Source of the DNA: Cellulomonas endophytica
Lineage (GTDB): Bacteria > Actinomycetota > Actinomycetes > Actinomycetales > Cellulomonadaceae
DNA length: 64,000 nucleotides
Assembly (NCBI RefSeq): GCF_004123805.1
Contig: NZ_RWJX01000006.1
Span: forward strand, 1-64,000
Direction of reading: 5' to 3'
The notes under the pieces: model-generated
Seen by the model: the letters and a program-made list of their open reading frames with translations, nothing else
What the model was told of the DNA's origin: nothing
Database searches by the model: none
Position numbers and translations under genes: made by a program
Shown here: piece by piece, positions 43,491 to 52,363 of the stretch
Layout: every line of letters starts with the position of its first letter
Numbering within the stretch: the stretch's first letter is position 1

Positions 43491-43592
43491 CCGGTCGCCG
43501 ACCGGCGGCTGACCGGCAGCCGGCCGGCGGCCGGTGGCGGCTGGACACGGGCCCCGGCCCCGGCGCGCGCCGCCACTAGACTCCGGCGGGCA

Positions 43593-43666
43593 CGGGATGT
43601 GGCGCAGGTTGGTAGCGCGTCCGCTTTGGGAGCGGAAGGTCGTGGGTTCGAATCCCGCCATCCCGA
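43593..43666 (+). tRNA. tRNA-Pro (anticodon TGG)
   Basis: A 74-nt cloverleaf: acceptor CGGGATG/CATCCCG, D-arm with G-C-G-C-A-G-G-T-T-G-G-T-A-G-C-G-C, anticodon loop T-T-T-G-G-G-A, T-arm G-G-G-T-T-C-G-A-A-T-C-C-C. A TAGACT -10 ends 10 nt before it (43577-43582). CCA not encoded. Confidence 0.96.
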
Positions 43667-43858
43667 CGAGGGTGCGCCGCCGCATGCCACCGTCCGCCGT
43701 GGGTCCCGCGCGGAGCAGCGCAGCGCGCCGGCGGCACCTCCGCGGGGTGGTCGCGCTCCGACACCCGATCGGGTGGCGACACCCCGGGTCGGGGGCCACA
43801 GTGGGACGGACGTCGGCGTCCGCGCAGGACGCCCCGCCCACCAGTCGGAGGTGCCCAC

Positions 43859-45073
43859 ATGAAGCTGGACTGGCTCAAGCCGCTCGTCCGTCGTCCCGGA
43901 CCGTTCGTCACCGTGCACATCGACGCCACGCGCGCCGACACGCGGGCCGACCGGGAGATGCGCGACCGGTGGCAGGGCCTGCGCCGGGACCTCCTGGAGC
44001 AGGGCTGCGACGAGACGGTCCTGGCGAACCTGGACGACCGCGTCGCCGAGGCCACGGGTGTCGGCGGCCGGCACGGGCGGATCCTCGTCGCGACGACGGA
44101 GGGCGTGCTGCTGGACCGCGTCCTCCCGGTCCCGCCCGCCCGCGACGAGGCCGTGTGCGCCTCGGAGCCGGCCCTGCTCGGCGCCGCCCGCGCCGGGGAG
44201 GAGGAGGTGCCGCACCTCCTCGTCGAGGTCGACCGCTCCGGCGCCAACCTCACGTGGTCGTACGGGACCGGCGTGCCCGGCCAGGACGTGGAGACGACGG
44301 TCGAGGGCGGGCACGACGAGCTGCGCAAGGTGCCCACCGGGGGCTGGTCGCAGCGGCGGTTCCAGTCCCGGGCGGAGGACTCCTGGGAGCGCAACGCCGC
44401 GGCCGTCGCCGCGGAGATCGACCGCATCGCCGGGGAGAAGCACCCCGAGGCGGTCCTGGTCACCGGGGACGTCCGCGCGGTCGCCCTCGTGCGCGAGGCG
44501 GTCAACCCCACGCACAAGGAGCTGCTCGTCGAGCTGTCCGGGGGGTCCCGCGCGGAGGGCGTCAAGACGGACGTGTTCGAGTCGCGCGTGAAGGAGGCGC
44601 TCGACGTCGTGCGCGCCCGTCGTCGCGAGGCCGTGCTGGACGTGTTCCGCCAGGAGCGCGGCCGCGCCGGCGCCGCGGTGACGGGGCTGGCGGACGTCGT
44701 CGACGCCCTGCGCCGCGCCCAGGTGCGCGAGCTCGTCCTCGACGAGGCCACCACGCTGCCCGGCTCGCCGCTGGCGGACCGGCGGCTGCACGTGGGCCCC
44801 GACCCCCTGCAGCTGGGCCTGTCCGCCGACGACCTGGCGTCCCTGGGCGTCCAGGACGGGGAGGGCGACGAGCTGCGCGCGGACATCGCGCTCGTCGACG
44901 CGGCGGTCGGCTCCGACGCGGGCATCACGTTCGCGGAGACGGGTTCCGTCGAGCTCGTCGACGGCGTCGGCGCGATCCTGCGCTACGAGGACGCCAGCAC
45001 CCCCGACGAGTCGCTGCTGACGATGGGCGGCGACACGCACCGGCAGGGCCGCCACCGCGCGGTCGCCCGCTGA
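43859..45073 (+). CDS. Rv2629-family ribosome hibernation factor (Balon/Vms1-like)
   Basis: A 404-residue protein of the actinobacterial Rv2629 family, related to eRF1/Vms1 and to the hibernation factor Balon. Features: F-V-T-V-H-I-D-A-T-R near the start, G-G-R-H-G-R-I-L-V-A, V-L-V-T-G-D-V-R-A-V and L-V-D-G-V-G-A-I-L-R-Y near the end. The family binds the ribosomal A site in dormant cells and preserves it; known homologues have no peptide-release GGQ motif. GGAGGTG Shine-Dalgarno before the ATG. Located directly upstream of tig and clp genes, i.e. among protein quality-control genes. Confidence 0.82.
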   Translation: MKLDWLKPLVRRPGPFVTVHIDATRADTRADREMRDRWQGLRRDLLEQGCDETVLANLDDRVAEATGVGGRHGRILVATTEGVLLDRVLPVPPARDEAVCASEPALLGAARAGEEEVPHLLVEVDRSGANLTWSYGTGVPGQDVETTVEGGHDELRKVPTGGWSQRRFQSRAEDSWERNAAAVAAEIDRIAGEKHPEAVLVTGDVRAVALVREAVNPTHKELLVELSGGSRAEGVKTDVFESRVKEALDVVRARRREAVLDVFRQERGRAGAAVTGLADVVDALRRAQVRELVLDEATTLPGSPLADRRLHVGPDPLQLGLSADDLASLGVQDGEGDELRADIALVDAAVGSDAGITFAETGSVELVDGVGAILRYEDASTPDESLLTMGGDTHRQGRHRAVAR

Positions 45074-45314
45074 CCCGACGGACGCCCGGTGCCGCCCACG
45101 CGCGGCGCCGGGCGTCCGCGCGTCGGGCGCGAGGCGCCGCCGGCGGTGCCGGCACCGCGCCGGGCGGGTCGTCCGGCCACGGGCCGGTGCGTCCGGCGGC
45201 GCGCTCCTGACGTACCATCGAGGGTCGCACGCGTGCCGTGCCGTCGCGGTGCGCCCCCGGTGCCCGCGTGCACCACGCCCGCCCGCCTGACCCGACTGCT
45301 GGGAGAGCACAAGA

Positions 45315-46760
45315 GTGAAGAGCGCCGTCGAGACCCTGGACCCCACCAAGGTCAAGCTGACCGTCGAGGTCACGTACGAGGAGCTCGGCCCGAGCATCAC
45401 GCACGCGTACGAGCACATCGCGCAGCAGGTGACGGTCCCCGGCTTCCGCAAGGGCAAGGTCCCGCCGCGCATCATCGACCAGCGCGTCGGCCGCCCCGCG
45501 GTCATCGAGCACGCGGTCAACGAGGGCCTCGGCGGCTTCTACGCGCAGGCCGTCCGCGACAACCAGCTGCGCCCCCTGGGCCAGCCCGACGTCCAGGTGA
45601 CGAAGGTCCCCGGCCTCGTGAAGGGCGAGGAGGAGGGCCAGCTCGAGTTCACGGCCGAGGTCGAGGTCCGCCCGACCGTCGAGCTCCCCGACCTCGACGC
45701 CCTCACCCTCACCGTCGACGGGCTGGACGTCTCGGACGAGGACGTGCAGACCCGCCTCGACGCGCTGCGCGAGCGCTTCGGCACGCTCGTCGGCGTCGAC
45801 CGCCCCGCGCAGGAGACGGACTACGTCGTCCTCGACCTCGTCGCCACCATCGGCGAGGAGGAGGTCGACCAGGTCTCCGGCATCAGCTACCAGATCGGCT
45901 CGGGCAACATGCTCCAGGGCCTCGACGAGGCGCTGACCGGCCTCTCCGCCGGCGAGACCACGACCTTCGTCTCCACCCTGGTCGGCGGCGAGCGCGCCGG
46001 CGAGGAGGCCTCCGTCACCGTCACGGCGCAGCAGGTCAAGGAGCGCCAGCTCCCCGAGGCCGACGACGAGTTCGCGCAGCTGGCGAGCGAGTTCGACACC
46101 CTCGACGAGCTCGTCGCGGACCTGCGGGAGCAGGCCGGCAAGGGCAAGGCGTCCGGCCAGGCCGTGCAGGCGCGGGACCTGCTGCTCGAGAAGATCGTCG
46201 GCGACGCCGAGGTGCCCGTCCCCGCGGGCGTCGTCGAGGCCGAGGTCGTCCGGCACCTGGAGTCCGAGGGCCGCCTCGAGGACGACGAGCACCGCGCGGA
46301 GGTGCAGGAGCAGGCCACGACCGCCCTGCGCAACCAGATCGTGCTCGACACCCTCGCGGAGCACCTCGGCGTCAAGGTGAGCCAGAACGAGCTCGTGGAG
46401 TACCTCGTCGCGGCCTCGCGCCAGTACGGCATGGACCCGAACACCTTCATCAAGACGATCGACGAGAACGGCCAGGTGCCCGCCATGGTCGCCGAGGTCG
46501 CGCGCTCGAAGGCGCTCGCCGTCGCCCTGCGCCGCGTGCAGGTGACGGACGCCTCCGGCGCCCCCGTCGACCTGTCGGAGTTCATCGGCTCCGACGAGGA
46601 GGACGCCGCGGTCGAGGCCGAGGAGGCCGCGGACGCCGGCACGACGGCGGACGACCTCGCGGAGGAGACGGCGACGGAGGTCGCCGTCGCCGAGGAGGAC
46701 GCGCTCGAGGGTGGCGACGAGGCCGGGGCCGGCCAGGCCCAGCCCGTCGCGAAGGGCTGA
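45315..46760 (+). CDS. tig: trigger factor (ribosome-associated chaperone, PPIase)
   Basis: A 481-residue trigger factor. The ribosome-binding signature G-F-R-K-G-K at residues 43-48 lies in the N-terminal domain; the FKBP-type domain follows (about 160-240), then the C-terminal chaperone arms and a long acidic Ala/Glu tail. GTG start with GGGAGA Shine-Dalgarno; a TACCAT hexamer near 45216 may be its promoter. It precedes clpP1 in the common tig-clpP-clpX order. Confidence 0.96.
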   Translation: MKSAVETLDPTKVKLTVEVTYEELGPSITHAYEHIAQQVTVPGFRKGKVPPRIIDQRVGRPAVIEHAVNEGLGGFYAQAVRDNQLRPLGQPDVQVTKVPGLVKGEEEGQLEFTAEVEVRPTVELPDLDALTLTVDGLDVSDEDVQTRLDALRERFGTLVGVDRPAQETDYVVLDLVATIGEEEVDQVSGISYQIGSGNMLQGLDEALTGLSAGETTTFVSTLVGGERAGEEASVTVTAQQVKERQLPEADDEFAQLASEFDTLDELVADLREQAGKGKASGQAVQARDLLLEKIVGDAEVPVPAGVVEAEVVRHLESEGRLEDDEHRAEVQEQATTALRNQIVLDTLAEHLGVKVSQNELVEYLVAASRQYGMDPNTFIKTIDENGQVPAMVAEVARSKALAVALRRVQVTDASGAPVDLSEFIGSDEEDAAVEAEEAADAGTTADDLAEETATEVAVAEEDALEGGDEAGAGQAQPVAKG

Positions 46761-46879
46761 CGCCGTCGCCACGACCGCAGGACGCAGCACCGGAGGGGCC
46801 CCGCGCACGGCGCGGGGCCTCTCCGCGCGTCCGGCCGCCGTCCTCCGTCCGGGCCGCCGGCACGGGCCCGGGGGGTATG

Positions 46880-46937
46880 CGCCGACAGCGAAAAGGGGCG
46901 CCGGGGGAGCGGGCGCGTCGGTGGTGCGGGCTAGGGT
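46880..46937 (+). promoter_or_regulatory. clpP1P2 promoter with ClgR-type box
   Basis: CGC-CGACA-GCG (46880-46890) matches the core of the ClgR activator site (CGC-N5-GCG with the preferred inner bases). It lies about 57 bp upstream of the start expected from the -10 TAGGGT (46932-46937), a normal activator distance. clpP1 starts at 47013. ClgR itself is not in the window. Confidence 0.6.
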
Positions 46938-47012
46938 CGCTCCAGGCCGATCGAGGGGTGCGCGAGCAGCCCCCGGACCCGGCCCCACAGCGGCGACACG
47001 AGGGAGCACGGC

Positions 47013-47684
47013 GTGAACGAGCGAGGCATGGACATGGCCGCGATCGGCCGGGGCGCGACGGCGGACGCCATCGGCGTGCCGGCGGTGGCGCGGTCCGACG
47101 GCGCGAGCATGGGCCTCAACGACAGCATCTTCAACCGGCTGCTGCGGGAGCGGATCGTCTGGCTGGGCTCGGAGGTGCGCGACGAGAACGCGAACGCCAT
47201 CTGCGCCCAGATGATGCTCCTGGCGGCGGAGGACCCGAACAAGGACATCTGGCTGTACATCAACTCGCCGGGTGGCTCCATCACGGCGGGCATGGCGATC
47301 TACGACACCATGCAGTACATCCAGCCGGACGTGGCGACGATCGCGATGGGGATGGCGGCCTCGATGGGGCAGTTCCTGCTCTCCTCGGGCAAGAAGGGCA
47401 AGCGCTACGCCCTCCCGCACGCCCGCGTGATGATGCACCAGCCGTCGGGCGGCATCGGCGGCACGGCGACCGACGTGCGCATCAACGCCCAGCTGATCCT
47501 CCACATGAAGAACGTGCTCGCCGAGCTCACCGCGCAGCAGACGGGCAAGAGCACGGAGCAGGTGAACCGGGACGCCGACCGCGACCGCTGGTTCACGGCG
47601 GACGAGGCGCTGGAGTACGGCTTCATCGACCACGTCGTCACGAGCTCCGGCTCGGTCACCGGGGGCGGCGGCACGGGCTCCTGA
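47013..47684 (+). CDS. clpP1: ATP-dependent Clp protease proteolytic subunit 1
   Basis: A 223-residue serine protease subunit. The nucleophile is S117 in M-A-A-S-M-G-Q, the base H142 in M-M-H-Q-P, and the Asp is in the following D-R-D-R-W-F stretch. It forms the mixed ClpP1P2 barrel with the next gene product and degrades substrates unfolded by ClpX/ClpC. GTG start (ATG at 47028 or 47034 possible). 52 nt to clpP2. Confidence 0.96.
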   Translation: MNERGMDMAAIGRGATADAIGVPAVARSDGASMGLNDSIFNRLLRERIVWLGSEVRDENANAICAQMMLLAAEDPNKDIWLYINSPGGSITAGMAIYDTMQYIQPDVATIAMGMAASMGQFLLSSGKKGKRYALPHARVMMHQPSGGIGGTATDVRINAQLILHMKNVLAELTAQQTGKSTEQVNRDADRDRWFTADEALEYGFIDHVVTSSGSVTGGGGTGS

Positions 47685-47736
47685 GCCCGGCCCGCACCGT
47701 CCCCGCCCCGACACCCGCACCCCTGAGAGGACACCC

Positions 47737-48438
47737 GTGAGCGACGAGTACGCGTTCGGCACCCGTGCCGCCCGCCTGGCCGGCCCCGGCGGACTGGCCC
47801 CCACGAGCCCCGCGGGCCGGTACGTGCTGCCCCAGTTCGAGGAGCGCACGCCCTACGGCTTCAAGCGGCAGGACCCGTACACCAAGCTGTTCGAGGACCG
47901 GATCATCTTCCTGGGCGTCCAGGTCGACGACGCGTCCGCGGACGACGTGATGGCCCAGCTCCTCGTGCTCGAGAGCATCGAGCCCGAGCGCGACATCACG
48001 CTGTACATCAACTCGCCCGGCGGCTCCTTCACGGCGCTGACGGCGATCTACGACACGATGCAGTACATCCGCTCGCCCATCGCGACGGTCTGCCTCGGGC
48101 AGGCCGCCTCGGCGGCGGCGGTGCTGCTCGCCTCGGGCACGCCGACGAAGCGCCTGGCGCTCCCGAACGCCCGCGTGCTCATCCACCAGCCGGCCATGCA
48201 GGGCGGCGGGTACGCGCAGGCCTCGGACATCGAGATCCAGGCCAACGAGCTCATCCGCATGCGCGAGTGGCTCGAGGAGACGATCGCGCACCACACGGGG
48301 CGCGACCTGGAGCAGGTCAAGCTCGACATCGAGCGCGACAAGATCCTCACGGCCCAGCAGGCCAAGGAGTACGGCATCGTCGACCAGGTGCTCGAGAGCC
48401 GCAAGGGCGTCCGGCCGACGGTCGTCCACCCGGCCTGA
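47737..48438 (+). CDS. clpP2: ATP-dependent Clp protease proteolytic subunit 2
   Basis: A 233-residue paralogue of ClpP1 with S125 in G-Q-A-A-S-A-A and H150 in L-I-H-Q-P. In actinobacteria ClpP2 makes the ATPase-binding face of the mixed ClpP1P2 tetradecamer. GTG with GAGAGG Shine-Dalgarno. Same operon as clpP1; clpX follows after 230 bp with its own leader. Confidence 0.96.
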   Translation: MSDEYAFGTRAARLAGPGGLAPTSPAGRYVLPQFEERTPYGFKRQDPYTKLFEDRIIFLGVQVDDASADDVMAQLLVLESIEPERDITLYINSPGGSFTALTAIYDTMQYIRSPIATVCLGQAASAAAVLLASGTPTKRLALPNARVLIHQPAMQGGGYAQASDIEIQANELIRMREWLEETIAHHTGRDLEQVKLDIERDKILTAQQAKEYGIVDQVLESRKGVRPTVVHPA

Positions 48439-48668
48439 CACCCGGTCGCACCGAGCAGGACCGCTCGACCCCGGCCCCGGCCACCGGCGCGCACCCCGCG
48501 CGCCGGTCGCCGGGGCCGACACGCCGGAGGCGGTGGACGGTCGGCTGACAGGCCCGCCGCGGTGGTGTGGAATGGTGTGCGAGCGGCGCGGCCGCCGGCA
48601 CCGCCCACCGGGCGGGAGGTGGCACGCACGGCCCGCAGCGCGCGGGGCGCAGAGGAGGGGAGAGGCAC

Positions 48669-49955
<1,287 letters not shown>

Positions 49956-49960
49956 GGCCG

Positions 49961-50347
49961 GTGGCAGGGCAGGACGGCGAGGCCCCGGCGGCCGCGCCGG
50001 CACCGGCGAGCGCCGCGCACCCCCCGACCGCCCTCGCCGACGCGGGGACGCCGCCGGAGCTCGCGCGGCTGCGGCACAGCATCGACAACATCGACGCCGC
50101 CCTCGTGCACCTGCTCGCGGAGCGCTTCAAGGCCACGCAGCAGGTCGGCCTGCTGAAGGCGGAGCGCGGCCTGCCCCCGGCGGACCCCGCGCGCGAGGCG
50201 CGGCAGGTCGCGCGGCTGCGCGCCCTGGCCGTGGACGCCGACCTCGACCCCGTGTTCGCGGAGAAGTTCCTCGCGTTCATCGTCGAGGAGGTCATCCGGC
50301 ACCACGAGGCGCTGGCCCAGGACGCATCGGCCGGGCCGAGCGCCTGA
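49961..50347 (+). CDS. chorismate mutase (AroQ type)
   Basis: A 128-residue AroQ-fold mutase converting chorismate to prephenate for Phe/Tyr synthesis. Helix 1 R-L-R-H-S-I-D-N-I-D-A-A-L-V-H-L-L-A-E-R and E-R-G-L-P-P-A-D-P-A-R-E match the intracellular actinobacterial mutases that bind DAHP synthase. GTG at 49961, 5 nt behind clpX, so it is probably cotranscribed. An Ala/Pro-rich N-terminal tail precedes the domain. Confidence 0.9.
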   Translation: MAGQDGEAPAAAPAPASAAHPPTALADAGTPPELARLRHSIDNIDAALVHLLAERFKATQQVGLLKAERGLPPADPAREARQVARLRALAVDADLDPVFAEKFLAFIVEEVIRHHEALAQDASAGPSA

Positions 50348-50386
50348 CCGCTCACCGGGCCGCGCCGGGCGCACCCCGAGCGCGAT

Positions 50387-50464
50387 CCCCCCTCGACGAG
50401 ATGACGGTCCGGGTCGGTCCGGGCGGCCCGGAGCGGTCGGGAGCGGCATCTCGTGGGGAGGGGG
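50387..50464. terminator. bidirectional hairpin between convergent genes
   Basis: CCCCCTC-G-ACGAGATG (to 50403) can pair with CATCTCGT-GGG-GAGGGGG (50447-50464): 8 + 7 bp separated by a small internal loop, with a 43-nt GC-rich centre. Placed between the convergent chorismate mutase and fadD genes. Confidence 0.6.
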
Positions 50465-50480
50465 TCGGGGCGGCTCCCGG

Positions 50481-52322
50481 TCAGTCGGGGCGGTCGGCGG
50501 CCGGGCGCTCGTCGACGTAGAGGGCCTCGACGTCGCCGGCGAAGTCCTTGAGCACGGCGGCGCGGCGGACCTTGAGCGACGGGGTCAGGTACCCGTTGGC
50601 CTCGGTGAAGTCACCGGGCAGGACGCGGAGCTTGCGGATGGACTCCGCGCGGGAGACGGCCTCGTTCGCGCGCTCGGCGGCGGCGTCCAGGGACGCGAGG
50701 ACGCGCGGGTCGGTGCGGGCGGCCTCGACGTCCATCGCCGGCAGCCCCTTGGACGCGAGCCACCCGGGCAGCATCTCGGCGTCGAGCGTGACGAGCGCGC
50801 CGATGAAGGGCCGCCCGTCGCCCACGACGACGACCTGGCTGACGATGGGGTACCCGCGCAGGCGGTCCTCGAGCACGGCGGGGGCGACGTTCTTGCCGCC
50901 CGCCGTCACGATGATCTCCTTCTTGCGGCCCGTGATGCGCAGGTAGCCGTCGTCGTCGAGCGTCCCGAGGTCGCCCGTGCGGAACCAGCCGTCGACGAGG
51001 GCCTCGGCCGTCGCCTCGGGCTGGTGGCGGTAGCCACGGAAGACGTGCGGGCCGCGGACGAGGATCTCGCCCGCGTCGTCGATCCGCAGCGCGGTGGCGG
51101 GGAAGGCCGGGCCGACGGTGCCGATCTTCGTCAGCGCCGGGCGGTTCACCGCGGTGGGCGCGGTCGTCTCCGTCAGGCCGTAGCCCTCGAGGACCTTCAG
51201 GCCCACGCCCCGGTAGAAGTGGCCGAGCCGTTCGCCCAGGGGTGCGCCGCCGGAGACGGCCCACTCGCACCGGCCGCCGAGGGTCGCCCGCAGCTTCGAC
51301 AGCACGAGCCGGTCGGCCAGCGCGTGCTGCGCCCGCAGCCGCGCGGAGGGCCGGCCGCCGTCCTCCTGCGCGCGCGAGTACGCGGTGGCGACGTTCGCGG
51401 CCCAGCGGAAGACCTTGAGCTTCCCGCCGGCGCCGGCCTTCTGCTCAGCCGAGTTGTAGACCTTCTCGAAGACCCGCGGGACGGCCAGGAGGAACGTGGG
51501 GCGGAACGAGCCCAGGTCCGCCACCAGGTGCTTCGCGTCCGGCGCGTGGCCGAGCACGGCGCGCGAGGGCACGCACAGCACCTCGATGAAACGCGCGAAG
51601 ACGTGCGCCAGCGGCATGAAGAGCAGGGTGCGGGCACCGGGCGTCGAGACGACCTCCCCGAGGCCGGCGGCGCCGTTGAGCGCGAGCGCGACGAAGTTGC
51701 CGTGCGTGAGCTCGACGCCCTTGGGACGGCCCGTCGTGCCCGAGGTGTAGATGATCGTCGCGAGGTCGTCGCCGCGGGCGAGGCCGCCGCGGCGCACGAC
51801 CTCGTCGTCCGTCACGCCCGCCGCGCGGCCGCGCTCCACGAGCGTGCCGACCGCGCCCTCGTCGAGCACGAGCACCTCGGTGAGCCCCGGCAGGTCGTCC
51901 CGCACCTGCGCGACGGTGGCGGCGTGGCGGGCGGTCTCGACCACCGCGAGCCGGGCGCCGGCGTCCGCGGCGATCCAGCGGACCTGCTCCGCCGACGAGC
52001 TCTCGTACACCGGCACCCCGACGGCGCCCGCGGCCCAGACCGCGAAGTCGACGAGCGTCCACTCGTAGCGGGTGCGCGACATGATCGCCACGCGGTCGCC
52101 CGGGGCGACGCCCGAGGCGACGAGCCCCTTCGCCAGCGCCCGCACCTCGGCGACGAACTCCTCGACGAGGACGGGCGTCCACGCGTCCGCGTCCGCGCCG
52201 CCGCCGCCGCGGCGCTCGGCGAAGACGCCCCGGGCGTCGTCGGCCAGGCGCTGCGCCAGGAGGCCCGGGATCGACAGGGCGGCGTCGGGGACGACGAGCG
52301 TCTCGGAGACGGCTTCACGCAT
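50481..52322 (-). CDS. long-chain fatty-acid--CoA ligase (FadD15-like)
   Basis: A 613-residue ANL-superfamily ligase. AMP-binding motif T-S-G-T-T-G-R-P-K-G, the P-L-A-H-V-F region, G-Y-G-L-T-E-T-T-A, W-F-R-T-G-D-L-G and I-T-G-R-K-K-E-I-I-V-T are all present. It activates fatty acids to acyl-CoA at the expense of ATP. This FadD15/AMP-binding type is widespread in actinobacteria next to valS. ATG at 52322, 41 nt after the valS stop on the same strand; likely one unit. Confidence 0.93.
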   Translation of the reverse strand: MREAVSETLVVPDAALSIPGLLAQRLADDARGVFAERRGGGGADADAWTPVLVEEFVAEVRALAKGLVASGVAPGDRVAIMSRTRYEWTLVDFAVWAAGAVGVPVYESSSAEQVRWIAADAGARLAVVETARHAATVAQVRDDLPGLTEVLVLDEGAVGTLVERGRAAGVTDDEVVRRGGLARGDDLATIIYTSGTTGRPKGVELTHGNFVALALNGAAGLGEVVSTPGARTLLFMPLAHVFARFIEVLCVPSRAVLGHAPDAKHLVADLGSFRPTFLLAVPRVFEKVYNSAEQKAGAGGKLKVFRWAANVATAYSRAQEDGGRPSARLRAQHALADRLVLSKLRATLGGRCEWAVSGGAPLGERLGHFYRGVGLKVLEGYGLTETTAPTAVNRPALTKIGTVGPAFPATALRIDDAGEILVRGPHVFRGYRHQPEATAEALVDGWFRTGDLGTLDDDGYLRITGRKKEIIVTAGGKNVAPAVLEDRLRGYPIVSQVVVVGDGRPFIGALVTLDAEMLPGWLASKGLPAMDVEAARTDPRVLASLDAAAERANEAVSRAESIRKLRVLPGDFTEANGYLTPSLKVRRAAVLKDFAGDVEALYVDERPAADRPD

Positions 52323-52363
52323 CGGTGCGGGGCTCCCGGGTCGGGGGTGGGGCGGCGGCGGGG

